A stretch of 64,000 nt of DNA, taken from NCBI RefSeq assembly GCF_023101685.1, contig NZ_CP082164.1, positions 9,052,001-9,116,000 of the forward strand, in the 5' to 3' direction. A model generated the notes under the pieces. That model searched no databases. It saw nothing but the letters and a program-made list of their open reading frames with translations, and was not told where the DNA came from. The translations under genes and the position numbers were made by a program. Position 1 is the first letter of the stretch. Each line of letters begins with the position of its first letter. This document shows, piece by piece, positions 45,082 to 53,516 of this stretch. The stretch comes from Bradyrhizobium sp. 186 (GTDB lineage: Bacteria > Pseudomonadota > Alphaproteobacteria > Rhizobiales > Xanthobacteraceae).

Positions 45082-45696
45082 CTAACCCCGCGCGCGCCGC
45101 AGCGCGGCTTCCAATCGCGCCTTCTCCTTGTCCCAGCGGGCTTGCTCGGTTTGCGATTTCTTCTCAAGAGTCTCGATATCGGCTTGGATGGCGGCGGCCT
45201 GCTTCGCGTGCTCCTGCTCGGCCTTGTCCAGCGCAGCCTGCGCCTTGTCGACCGCCTGCTGACGGCGTTCATGCTCCTTCCGCCTGGCGGCCTCTTCCTT
45301 CGCCCGTTCAAGCTCGCGGCGCGATTGCTCCTTTTCGAAGGCGAGAGCGGCCTTTTGCTCCGCCGCCTTGTCGACGGGGCGAGAGGAAGGCCTTTTCGCC
45401 CCAGGACCTTTCGACTTGCGGGCGGCTTTCGTTGGCCTGGTACCGCCAAGATCGGTAGGCAGCTTGGCATGTTCGCCGAAGGGTCCGTCGGATCCGACGG
45501 CGCGCCTGAGAACAACGCCCGGTTTCTCCATGGCCGCGGCAATGACGTCCGGATCGTCACTTTCCTTCGCCGCGCCCTGGTGGAAGAGATTACTGTCTGC
45601 GCCCCACGCTTCCAGAGCCGCCTTCATCGACGGAGCGGCGATCGCCAGATCGAAGAAGCCCAGCGAAGTTTGGTAGGTCTTCAGTTTTCTGGCCAT
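45082..45696 (-). CDS. TolA-like coiled-coil protein of the repair cluster
   Basis: 204 residues from MARKLKTYQTSLGFFDLAIA. A short conserved N-terminal part (SMKAALEAWGADSNLFHQGA) is followed by a Lys/Arg-rich linker and a long charged coiled coil of Glu, Lys, Arg and Ala (RRELERAKEEAARRKEHERR onwards). Proteins of this form lie between ligase genes in rhizobial NHEJ clusters and are often named TolA by similarity of composition only. The function is unknown. No signal peptide is visible. Confidence 0.65.
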   Translation of the reverse strand: MARKLKTYQTSLGFFDLAIAAPSMKAALEAWGADSNLFHQGAAKESDDPDVIAAAMEKPGVVLRRAVGSDGPFGEHAKLPTDLGGTRPTKAARKSKGPGAKRPSSRPVDKAAEQKAALAFEKEQSRRELERAKEEAARRKEHERRQQAVDKAQAALDKAEQEHAKQAAAIQADIETLEKKSQTEQARWDKEKARLEAALRRARG

Positions 45697-45838
45697 CGGC
45701 CTGATCCGCCCTCCCCGATCAATCGTCAATGTCGCGCACGCCACGACGCCTGCGGAACACGACGCGGCCTCGAAGCGTTCCCCAATCCTTGGAGGACGTC
45801 CATGCATTTCGCAACCTGCTCTTAAGGATTGGCCCCGA

Positions 45839-46786
45839 ATGAGCCGGACGTCGACCCTGCCCAAGCGCCTGCAGCCGATGCTCGCCACACTTACCGACGC
45901 GCCGTTCGATGATCCCGGCTGGGTTTTCGAGGACAAGTACGACGGCTTCCGGATGATCGCAGAAATCCGGCGGGGCAAGGTTGCGCTCTACAGCCGCAAT
46001 GGCAAGATCATCAGCCGCAGCTATATGGAAGTAGCCAAAGCGCTGGAGGGCGTGAAGGGCGACGCCGTGATCGATGGCGAACTCGTCGCGATCGGAAAGG
46101 ACGGTTTCTCGCATTTCCAGCTGCTTCAAAACGCGCTGCGCCATGAAGCGAAGCTCCTGTATTGCGCCTTCGATCTTATGTTTGAGAACGCAGTGGACTT
46201 GCGCAAGCAGCCTCTCCTCGAGCGCAAGAAGCGGCTGAAGGCGATTCTGCCGCGCGACAAGCTGATCGCCTTCAGCGCTCACCGCAAAGGGGACGGTACG
46301 AAATTCTTCGCCGAGGCAGAGCGGAAGGGTTTGGAAGGCGTCATGGCGAAGCGCGCCGACAGCGCGTATTCGTCCGGAAGCCGGACCCCGGATTGGTTGA
46401 AGATCAAGACGGCAAACCGGCAGGAAGTGGTGATCGCCGGCTTCACGGCGCCCAGGCGCACCAGGCCGTTCTTCGGCGCCCTCGTCCTCGCCGTGCGGGA
46501 AGGCCGCGCATGGCGCTACATCGGACATGTCGGCACTGGCTTCAGCCACAAGGTCCTGGAAGACCTCCATGCCAAGCTCGTGAAGCTGACGGCTCCTCAA
46601 TCACCATTTCCTGCCAAAGTGAAGGACGAGGCCACCACGACCTGGGTCAAGCCCTCGCTGGTTGCCGAGGTCAAGTTCGCGGAGTGGACGGGCAAGGGCG
46701 AACTGCGCCAGCCCATCTACCTCGGACTCAGGTCCGACAAGCGGGCGAAGGATGTCGTGCGCGAACGAGAACGTTCGCGTAAATAG
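45839..46786 (+). CDS. ATP-dependent DNA ligase (LigD ligase-domain type), second copy
   Basis: 315 residues. Motif I is EDKYDGFRMI, motif III YCAFDLMFENAVDL, motif IV LEGVMAKRADSAY and motif V DWLKIKTANR; an OB-fold domain follows with VTTTWVKPSLVAEVKFAEWT-like text. Only distantly like the first copy (KFDGYR versus KYDGFR), so it is not a recent duplication. Some Rhizobiales carry several LigD-type ligases with separate Ku proteins. The gene is intact and faces the phosphoesterase convergently. Confidence 0.9.
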   Translation: MSRTSTLPKRLQPMLATLTDAPFDDPGWVFEDKYDGFRMIAEIRRGKVALYSRNGKIISRSYMEVAKALEGVKGDAVIDGELVAIGKDGFSHFQLLQNALRHEAKLLYCAFDLMFENAVDLRKQPLLERKKRLKAILPRDKLIAFSAHRKGDGTKFFAEAERKGLEGVMAKRADSAYSSGSRTPDWLKIKTANRQEVVIAGFTAPRRTRPFFGALVLAVREGRAWRYIGHVGTGFSHKVLEDLHAKLVKLTAPQSPFPAKVKDEATTTWVKPSLVAEVKFAEWTGKGELRQPIYLGLRSDKRAKDVVRERERSRK

Positions 46787-46808
46787 CGATCCCTTCGCGG
46801 CGGTGCGT

Positions 46809-47273
46809 TCAGTCGCCTCCAAGGTCGTGAATTTCCGGCTGTATGCCCTCAGGCGTGACTTCAAGCGTCGCAAGCGTGATCGGCAGCTTGAAGCGCCGCC
46901 GTCCCGCGCTGCCGGGATTCAGGTAGAGAACGCCGCCGACCGTGTCGATCTTCGGTACGTGGGAATGCCCTGAGACGATCACGTCGATGCCGGCGCCGGG
47001 ATCGACCTGCAGCGTCTTCAGGTCGTGCAGAACGTAGATCGACTTTCCCGCCAGGCGCACGAGTTTCGTGTCGGGGTATTCGCGGGCCCACTCGCCGCTG
47101 TCCACGTTTCCACGGATGGCCGTGACGGGCGCGATCCGGCGAAGCGCGTCGACGATCTCGGGGCGCCCGATGTCGCCGGCATGGATGATATGATTGACAC
47201 CCGTCAAGCCTCGTTCCGCCTCGGGCCTCAACAGGCCGTGCGTGTCCGAAATGATTCCAATCCTAAACGTCAT
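46809..47273 (-). CDS. YfcE/MJ0936-type metallophosphoesterase
   Basis: 154 residues. Metal-binding motifs are IISDTHGLL near the start, HAGDIG, AIRGNVDSGE and SGHSHVPKID, the calcineurin-like pattern of the small YfcE family. These hydrolyse phosphodiesters with Mn or similar ions. Its start overlaps the stop of the Nudix gene by four bases, so the two form an operon in the repair block. The gene is complete. Confidence 0.88.
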   Translation of the reverse strand: MTFRIGIISDTHGLLRPEAERGLTGVNHIIHAGDIGRPEIVDALRRIAPVTAIRGNVDSGEWAREYPDTKLVRLAGKSIYVLHDLKTLQVDPGAGIDVIVSGHSHVPKIDTVGGVLYLNPGSAGRRRFKLPITLATLEVTPEGIQPEIHDLGGD

Positions 47274-47773
47274 TTCCCGGCGGTCTCAACCGCGATCGCC
47301 AAAAGACGATCGAGAAGCTCTACCTGCCCGGACAGCAACTTCGTCCGCGCAAACTCGATATCGAACCATTCCGCGCGGTCGACTTCGGGAAAGCTCTGCC
47401 GTCGACCGCTTCGTGGCGGCCATTCGATATCGAAGGTATTGCTGATCAGCGCAGCCGGGTCAAAATGGCCTTCTCCGGCGAATGCGATGACGCGCTTTCC
47501 TCCTCGCTGTCGGATCTCCCCCAGCGGCTGGAGTGGATCAATCGAAGCATTCGGGCCGAGTTCTTCGGCAAACTCGCGCCGCGCGACCTGCTCCGGACCA
47601 TCAGCGGCATCGATTTCGCCCTTGGGAATGGACCAGGCGCCATTATCCTTCTTGCGCCAGAACGGACCGCCGGGATGAACGAGCAGAACCTCGAGCCCGC
47701 GAGCGCCCTCGCGGTATGCGAGAATGCCCGCGCTCAACGTCGATCTCCTGGAAATCGTTTTCAGCGCAGCCAT
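47270..47773 (-). CDS. Nudix hydrolase
   Basis: 167 residues from an ATG at 47773 preceded by GGGAG. The Nudix box GEIDAADGPEQVARREFAEEL fits GX5EX7REUXEEXGU (shown here to 20 residues plus GP). The preceding WRKKDNGAWSIPKG strand and LLVHPGGPFW are typical of an Ap4A/MutT-like group. It probably clears damaged or signalling nucleotides. It is four bases into the phosphoesterase gene and divergent-neighbour to Ku. Confidence 0.88.
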   Translation of the reverse strand: MAALKTISRRSTLSAGILAYREGARGLEVLLVHPGGPFWRKKDNGAWSIPKGEIDAADGPEQVARREFAEELGPNASIDPLQPLGEIRQRGGKRVIAFAGEGHFDPAALISNTFDIEWPPRSGRRQSFPEVDRAEWFDIEFARTKLLSGQVELLDRLLAIAVETAGK

Positions 47774-47836
47774 ATCGCTCCCTGCCGCGGACACGAAGTA
47801 ACGGCCGTCTGGCGTCAGTGGATGCCGAACGACACG

Positions 47837-48766
47837 CTAGGCTGACTTCCGCTGCGGTCTGGCCGCTGGCTTCTTCGCGGCTTCCTTGGCCGGTTTCTTG
47901 CCGGCAATCGGCATCAGCATTTCCTTCTGCCCGGCCGCCGCCTTGCGCGCCTTCTTGGCTGACTTCTTCGGCGCCTCTGTCGTTGCCGCCGTGCCTCCCC
48001 CGATGCTCTTCCGCAGCGCGTCCATCAGGTCGACCACGTTCTCGCCGCGGGGACGCGCTTTCGCGGTGATGGGTTTACCGGCGCGCTTCTGGTTGATGAG
48101 ATCGATGAGGGCGGTTTCGTACTGGTCTTCGAACTTGTCCGGCTCGAAATGGCCCGCCTTTTGATTGACGATGTGCTTGGCGAGATCGAGCATATCCTTG
48201 GTGACTTTGACGTCCTGGATATCGTCGAAATATTCCTCCGCAGAACGCACCTCGTAAGGATAGCGCAGCAGCGTCCCCATCAGCCCCTTGTCCAGCGGCT
48301 CGAGGGCGATGATGTGCTCACGGTTGGTCAGCACCACCCGTCCGATCGCGACCTTGTTCATCTCACGGATCGTTTCGCGGACGACGGCGAAGGCGTCGTG
48401 GCCGACCTTTCCGTCCGGCACCAGGTAATAAGGACGGATCAGGTACCTCGGGTCGATCTCGCTGCGGTTGACGAACTCGTCGATCTCGATGGTTCGTGTC
48501 GATTCCAGCGCGACGTTCTCGAGTTCCTTCTTCGTCACCTCGATGAAGGTGTCGGTGTCGACCTTGTAGCCCTTGACGATGTCCTCGTTGGCGACCTCCT
48601 CGCCGGTGTCAGCATCCACCTTGGCATATTTGATGCGGTGGCCGGTCTTCCGGTTGAGCTGGTTGAACGAGACCTTTTCGGATTCCGATGTGGCCGGATA
48701 GAGCGCTACCGGACAGGTGACGAGGGAAAGGCGCAGAAAACCTTTCCAGTTCGCGCGGGGGGCCAT
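47837..48766 (-). CDS. ku: Ku protein, non-homologous end joining
   Basis: 309 residues from MAPRANWKGFLRLSLVTCPV, the canonical Ku start. Core motifs include NQLNRKTGHRIKYAKVDADT, VTKKELENVALESTRTIEID and KAGHFEPDKFEDQYETAL. The homodimer rings around DNA ends and recruits LigD. The last 60 residues are Lys/Ala-rich, as in many rhizobial Ku proteins, and may bind extra DNA. The gene is intact and faces the repair genes at 48911 divergently. Confidence 0.95.
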   Translation of the reverse strand: MAPRANWKGFLRLSLVTCPVALYPATSESEKVSFNQLNRKTGHRIKYAKVDADTGEEVANEDIVKGYKVDTDTFIEVTKKELENVALESTRTIEIDEFVNRSEIDPRYLIRPYYLVPDGKVGHDAFAVVRETIREMNKVAIGRVVLTNREHIIALEPLDKGLMGTLLRYPYEVRSAEEYFDDIQDVKVTKDMLDLAKHIVNQKAGHFEPDKFEDQYETALIDLINQKRAGKPITAKARPRGENVVDLMDALRKSIGGGTAATTEAPKKSAKKARKAAAGQKEMLMPIAGKKPAKEAAKKPAARPQRKSA

Positions 48767-48910
48767 GGCGGGGAACTCCATACTGATGCCGGATTCAAGA
48801 CGAATGGCCCGGCTTGGTTCCGACATTGCAGCCTTCTGAACAGGACGATTTTTTCTCCGCGACCACTTGGACGGACTCGACTTTTGTTCTCTTTATGTTC
48901 TAATTCGGAA

Positions 48911-49306
48911 ATGACCGACCGACCCGCGAGCTGGCGCATGCCGACCCCAAAGCAGATGGAAAAGCTGACCGCTGAAGCCGCCCGTAGGCCAAGCCCCTCC
49001 GCTGCTGCTCCAGATGCGCCCCTCCCGGCGGAATACTGGGAATCGGTCCTCAAAGACCCTCGCGCCGGCGCGACCCCGGCCCAGATTCGGCAGCGACGTC
49101 TTTCGGAAATTCAGCGTCACGTATTGCGCGTCTCCTGCCGCCGCTGCGAGCGGACCGTCGAAATCCAGACTGCCGATGCAGTCCGATTGTATGGCGGCAA
49201 CGCGGTCTGGAAGGACGTCGCGCAGCGGCTGCTCGACAACACCTGCCAGCAGCGCACCGGCAGGCATGAAGAAGACGGGTGCTGGCCGGCGTTCGAGACG
49301 CCGTAA
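48911..49306 (+). CDS. Hypothetical protein divergent from ku
   Basis: 131 residues starting MTDRPASWRMPTPKQMEKLT. The middle has ADRYWESVLKDPRAGATPAQ-type text (AEYWESVLKDP) and a CRRCERTVEIQTADAVRLYG segment. Cysteines (CRRC and C at 112 and 124) suggest a zinc ribbon. It has no catalytic motif. It is the first gene of a rightward unit with the 49354 and SRAP genes. Confidence 0.6.
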   Translation: MTDRPASWRMPTPKQMEKLTAEAARRPSPSAAAPDAPLPAEYWESVLKDPRAGATPAQIRQRRLSEIQRHVLRVSCRRCERTVEIQTADAVRLYGGNAVWKDVAQRLLDNTCQQRTGRHEEDGCWPAFETP

Positions 49307-49353
49307 CCCGCTTCCATATCGCCGATCCGATCTCTTTGCGCCTGGATGTCCGG

Positions 49354-49803
49354 ATGGCCCCGAAGTATCACCCTACGCTCCTGTCGGGCGGCGACCGAAA
49401 GGCTCTGGCGAAAGAGCTCGGCAAGGCACGCGCGATGGCCAACATCCTGGCGGCTCAATCGGCGGAGACGCGGGGCAAGGGCGAGGCAATGATCCAGCAG
49501 GCCGACAGGCTGCTCTGTGAAAGCTGGAACGAGCGGATGTGGAGCGACGGCGAGCCGATCGATCCATCGCCCACCATCGACCAGGCCGTGAATGGAGGCT
49601 TTCCCTGGCTGGAGATCCGCTGCGCGCGGTGCAAGACGCCGAGCGACGTCGACCTCGCGGCGATGAAGCATCCGCCGACCACCTTTGTGCATGATCTCGC
49701 CAGCCGGCTGCGCTGCCGTAAATGCGCCAAGGCGGGGCGGCGTCCGCCGGCGACCCTGCTACAATTGGCCTGGCAACCGCGCCATCCTCGGACCGAAGCT
49801 TGA
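49354..49803 (+). CDS. Hypothetical zinc-ribbon-like protein
   Basis: 149 residues starting MAPKYHPTLLSGGDRKALAK. An N-terminal helical part is followed by WLEIRCARCKTPSDVDLAAM and CRKCAKAGRR, two CxxC pairs about 35 residues apart, consistent with a zinc ribbon. Its stop at 49801-49803 is three bases before the ATG of the split SRAP gene. The function is unknown. Confidence 0.6.
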   Translation: MAPKYHPTLLSGGDRKALAKELGKARAMANILAAQSAETRGKGEAMIQQADRLLCESWNERMWSDGEPIDPSPTIDQAVNGGFPWLEIRCARCKTPSDVDLAAMKHPPTTFVHDLASRLRCRKCAKAGRRPPATLLQLAWQPRHPRTEA

Positions 49804-49806
49804 ACG

Positions 49807-49819
49807 ATGTGCAATCTTT
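49807..49819 (+). pseudogene. SRAP gene, 5' fragment (Met-Cys end)
   Basis: The bases ATGTGCAATCTTTA read Met-Cys-Asn-Leu-Tyr, the invariant SRAP start, and stop at the left inverted repeat of the RIT element. The rest of the gene lies 6 kb to the right at 55832-56551. Confidence 0.7.
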
Positions 49820-49904
49820 ACTATGCCGACCTCTGGATTATGCCGACCATTGGCCCAGAACTGTCTCTGGCTGCGGTGATCGCTGCGTCGGAGTCGGCAT
49901 AATC
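49820..49904 (+). repeat. Left inverted repeat of the RIT element
   Basis: Begins ACTATGCCGACCTCTGG and ends GAGTCGGCATAATC. It matches the complement of 53087-53171 at most positions. Confidence 0.85.
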
Positions 49905-49958
49905 CGATTGATCCCACAGGTGTGTAGTCTCCCTCTTGCCAATTGAAGGGAGGCTTTC

Positions 49959-51182
49959 ATGTTGATTGATCTGTCACGAGTTAGGGTTTCGGGTCCGCTT
50001 TCGGCATTCGCGACCGGGTTTGCCGACCACATGACAAGACAAGGCTATAGCCAACAGCAGGCCCGCATTCAGTTATTGCTGCTAAACCGCCTGAGCAATT
50101 GGCTTGTGAGCAAGGGGCTCGATGTAGGGGAACTACGAGCAAAGGAAGTAGGGCAGTTTCAGCTCAGCCGTCATGAAGCGGGTGACAAAATTCTTCGCTC
50201 TATCAGAGCGATGCAGCCGATCCTCGGTTACCTGCGCGGTCTTGGGATCGCACCGGCGGCTTCGTCGCTCCCGGTCAGCGGAGTGCTTGAAGCGGCCCTG
50301 GCGCGATACCGAGGTTACTTGATACTTGAGCGTGGCATCAGGAATGCGTCAGCGTCCCGGTATATTGAACTGATGCGCCCCTTCCTTCAAACCAAGGTCT
50401 TGCCGGACGGCCTTACTCTAGACCTTCGAAGCCTGACGGCGGCTGACGTCATTTCTTTTGTGGTGACAAACTGCCCTCGCCTGAGCCCTGGGACGGCCGG
50501 GCTGACGGTGTCGGCCCTTCGATCACTACTCGGTTTTCTTTACGTCGACGGCGCTATCGATCGGTCACTGGTGTCTGCGGTACCGACCGTTCCCGGTCGG
50601 CGATTAACCGGATTGCCGAAGGGATTGGCCGCTGACCAAGTGCAGCGCCTTCTGGCGTCCTGCGACACCAGCACCCGAAGTGGCTGTCGTGACTTCGCGG
50701 TCCTGACCATGCTTGTTCGCCTGGGCTTGCGGGCAGGCGAAGTCGCCAAACTGCAACTTGAGCATATCGATTGGCGAGGCGGCGAGATCGTGATTGCCCA
50801 CAGCAAAGGCAATCGCTCCGAACGACTGCCATTACCTGCAGATGTCGGCGAAGCAATCGCGGCTTACTTGCATCACGGCCGTCCCGCAAGCGCGCAAGGC
50901 CGAATGGTGTTTGCACGGATCACAGCTCCGCATCACGCTCTCACCACTGGCGCGGTAACGCAGATTGTTCGCCACGCTGGCGAACGGTGCGGCTTTGAAC
51001 GGATCCATGCTCACCGGCTGCGTCACACCGCAGCGACTCTGATGCTACGCGGCGGTGCATCGCTGCCCGAGATCGGACAACTCCTGCGCCACCGCAACGC
51101 CATTACGACATCGATCTATGCCAAGGTCGATCGCGATGCTCTGCGGTCGATCGCTCGCCCCTGGCCGGGTGTCGTCGCATGA
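49959..51182 (+). CDS. RIT tyrosine recombinase A
   Basis: 407 residues. The N-terminal core-binding domain is followed by RLGLRAGEVAKLQLEHIDW (first Arg), HRLRHTAATLMLRGG (HxxR), LLRHRNAITTS and catalytic tyrosine in SIYAKV. As the first recombinase of a RIT trio it is the longest. It ends with ATGA, overlapping the next gene by four bases. Confidence 0.9.
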   Translation: MLIDLSRVRVSGPLSAFATGFADHMTRQGYSQQQARIQLLLLNRLSNWLVSKGLDVGELRAKEVGQFQLSRHEAGDKILRSIRAMQPILGYLRGLGIAPAASSLPVSGVLEAALARYRGYLILERGIRNASASRYIELMRPFLQTKVLPDGLTLDLRSLTAADVISFVVTNCPRLSPGTAGLTVSALRSLLGFLYVDGAIDRSLVSAVPTVPGRRLTGLPKGLAADQVQRLLASCDTSTRSGCRDFAVLTMLVRLGLRAGEVAKLQLEHIDWRGGEIVIAHSKGNRSERLPLPADVGEAIAAYLHHGRPASAQGRMVFARITAPHHALTTGAVTQIVRHAGERCGFERIHAHRLRHTAATLMLRGGASLPEIGQLLRHRNAITTSIYAKVDRDALRSIARPWPGVVA

Positions 51183-52102
51183 ACGCTCTCCGCAAGGCTC
51201 TCGCAGACTACTTTGTGGTTCGCCGCGCCCTCGGCTTTAAGCTCTATCGAGCCGAGAAGCTCCTCGGTCAGTTTCTCACCTTCGTCGAGGATCGCGGCGA
51301 AGATCATCTGACAACCGAGGCGGCGCTCGCTTGGGCGACACTCCCTAAGCGCGGTCGAACCTGGGCGTTTGCCCGGCTTTCCGTTGTTCGCCGCTTCGCT
51401 AAACACCTGCGCGGGATCGACCCCGCGACCGAGGTGCCCCCGACACACTTGCTGGTGCAGCAAAAAGGCCGAGCCACCCCCTACCTATATTCGGAGTCGG
51501 ATATCGCGGCCCTCATCGCCGCAGCCGGGACGCTGCGGACACCGCACCGAGTGGCGACATTTCGGACATTGATCGCTTTGCTTGCAGTGACCGGAATGCG
51601 GGTTGGGGAAGCGATCGGCCTCGACCGCGACGATTTTGACTCCGTCATTGGACTACTCACCATTCGGAACGCAAAGTTCGGCAAGTCTCGCCAATTGCCG
51701 CTGCATCCGAGCACCGTGGCTGCACTGGTTGATTATCTGCGTCGAGACGACCGTCCGGCAAACTCGTCGAATACGCCGGCACTGCTGGTCACTACGGTTG
51801 GCACCAGGTTCCGCTACATGGGCGTCCAGCCCGTCTTTCGTCAAATTGTGGATGTCGCCGGCCTCAAGCCGCGCTCTGCCTCATGCCGTCCGAGGCTGCA
51901 TGACCTGCGGCATGGATTTGCCGTCAATACCATCCTTGACGGATATCGAGATGGCCGGGAGCCGGGGAACCGGATCGCGTTGTTGTCGACCTACCTCGGC
52001 CACGTCGATCCTGTCAGCACATACTGGTATCTCTCAGCTGCGCCGGAGTTGCTGACGCTGGTTGGTGATCGTTTGGAGCGGCACCTCGGAGGTGCCGCAT
52101 GA
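51179..52102 (+). CDS. RIT tyrosine recombinase B
   Basis: 307 residues. Motifs: TGMRVGEAIGLDRDDF, HDLRHGFAVNTILDG, YLGHVDPVSTYWYLS. It overlaps recombinase A and C by four bases (ATGA) on each side, a typical tight coupling. The RIT family's tri-protein complex is thought to act as a unit, though the mechanism is not known in detail. Confidence 0.9.
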   Translation: MNALRKALADYFVVRRALGFKLYRAEKLLGQFLTFVEDRGEDHLTTEAALAWATLPKRGRTWAFARLSVVRRFAKHLRGIDPATEVPPTHLLVQQKGRATPYLYSESDIAALIAAAGTLRTPHRVATFRTLIALLAVTGMRVGEAIGLDRDDFDSVIGLLTIRNAKFGKSRQLPLHPSTVAALVDYLRRDDRPANSSNTPALLVTTVGTRFRYMGVQPVFRQIVDVAGLKPRSASCRPRLHDLRHGFAVNTILDGYRDGREPGNRIALLSTYLGHVDPVSTYWYLSAAPELLTLVGDRLERHLGGAA

Positions 52103-53088
52103 CCGCACTTGCCCCAACCCTGCAAGCGTTCTTCACGGAACGCCTCATCCGCCAGCGCCAAGCTAGTCCCCATACACTTGCGGCCTACCGGGACACGCTG
52201 CGGCTGCTGCTGGTCTTCGCGTCCGCGAGGAAAGACGTCGAACCATCGAAGCTAGACATCGACGATCTTGATGCGCCGCTCATCGGCGCCTTCCTCGACC
52301 ATCTTGAGAAGCAGCGGGAGAATAGTGCGCGCACTCGCAACGCTCGACTTGCCGCCGTCCGTTCGCTGTTCCGGTACGCAGCGCTTCGACATCCCGAGCA
52401 TGCCGCCATAATCGAACGCGTGCTTGCCATTCCACGCAAGCGTTTCGACCGGAGGATCGTCACTTTCCTGATCGAACCGGAACTCGATGCGCTGTTCCGC
52501 GCACCCGACCGCTCGACCTGGACCGGGCGGCGCGACCATACCTTGCTTACGCTCGCGGCCCAAACGGGCCTGCGTGCGTCAGAATTGATCGGCCTTCGCA
52601 TCAGCGATGTTCATCTCGGCACTGGCGCCCATGTCAGTTGCATGGGGAAAGGACGGAAGTTGCGGATCACACCGATTACCTCGGGTATGGTCGCCCTCCT
52701 GCGTGTTTGGCTCGCCGAGCGCGCTGGTCAGCCGACGGAGCCACTTTTCGTCACCCAGTCGGGGACGTCACTCAGCCGTGACGCCGTCGAACATCGGCTC
52801 GCCAAATACGTTCAGATCGCCACCCGCGCCTGTCCGTCGTTGGGACTGAAAACCATCAGCATGCATGTGTTGCGTCATAGCGCCGCGATGCGACTGCTGC
52901 GGGCAGGAATTGAAACCTCGGTGATAGCACTTTGGCTCGGCCATGAGCAGGTCGAAACCACCCACATCTACCTACACGCGGATATGGGAATCAAGGAACG
53001 CGCACTGGCCGCGACAGCTCCAACGGTCGCCACTCCCGGTCGTTTTCGACCGAACGACAAGCTTCTCGCATTTTTGGAGGCACTGTGA
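52099..53088 (+). CDS. RIT tyrosine recombinase C
   Basis: 329 residues. Motifs: TGLRASELIGLRISDVHLGT, HVLRHSAAMRLLRAG, WLGHEQVETTHIYLHA. The stop codon lies two bases inside the right inverted repeat. No lesion is seen in any of the three RIT genes, so the element may still be able to move. Confidence 0.9.
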   Translation: MTALAPTLQAFFTERLIRQRQASPHTLAAYRDTLRLLLVFASARKDVEPSKLDIDDLDAPLIGAFLDHLEKQRENSARTRNARLAAVRSLFRYAALRHPEHAAIIERVLAIPRKRFDRRIVTFLIEPELDALFRAPDRSTWTGRRDHTLLTLAAQTGLRASELIGLRISDVHLGTGAHVSCMGKGRKLRITPITSGMVALLRVWLAERAGQPTEPLFVTQSGTSLSRDAVEHRLAKYVQIATRACPSLGLKTISMHVLRHSAAMRLLRAGIETSVIALWLGHEQVETTHIYLHADMGIKERALAATAPTVATPGRFRPNDKLLAFLEAL

Positions 53089-53171
53089 TTATGCCGACTC
53101 CGATGCAGCGATCACCGCCGCCAGAGCCCGTTTTGAGCCAATGGTCGGCATAATCCAGAAGTCGGCATAGT
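53087..53171 (-). repeat. Right inverted repeat of the RIT element
   Basis: Reads, inverted, ACTATGCCGACTTCTGG to GAGTCGGCATAATC, matching the left repeat apart from scattered differences. Confidence 0.85.
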
Positions 53172-53516
53172 AGAGAGCGTTTTTAGATTGGCGGCGCGTT
53201 ACCGAAGCTTCAAAGTGCGCCGCTGTGAGTGCGCCGGTAAGCTAAAAACGTGTTGGACGAAGCCGCCTAGCGCGCCGGTGCTGCTATGGAAATTGGATGC
53301 TGCATCCCAGCGGACAGTGCCGTCGCTGAGGCTTCTGGGACATGCTGAATGCGGTCTTGATGGCGAAATATTCTAATCGAGACATGTTTTTCCGGACGGA
53401 AAGACCGGCGACGCCTGCGCTTGGAGGCCCGATGTCGGAAGCGTGATAATAGGATGCGTGCTGTCTACCTTAGCAGATAGAAAGAACAATGATCAATGAT
53501 TGGAAAAGCCCGACCG
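53172..53516. other. Spacer between RIT and IS91-type elements
   Basis: About 345 bases with no supported gene. A 62-codon frame at 53188-53376 has no recognisable motif. Confidence 0.35.

Larger units (their letters stand above)
49820..53171 (+). mobile_element. RIT (recombinase-in-trio) element with 85-base inverted repeats
   Basis: Three overlapping tyrosine recombinase genes sit between imperfect 85-base inverted repeats at 49820-49904 and 53087-53171. The repeats contain the motif ATGCCGAC three times in each arm, in the order direct, direct, inverted, as expected for recombinase subsites. Total length is 3352 bases. The last recombinase stop lies inside the right repeat. The left end splits the SRAP gene after the Met-Cys-Asn-Leu-Tyr codons. 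Confidence 0.85.

Noticed and set aside
48149..48910. 5' extension of the frame at 48911
   Set aside because: It overlaps Ku on the other strand. The ATG at 48911 begins protein-like sequence.
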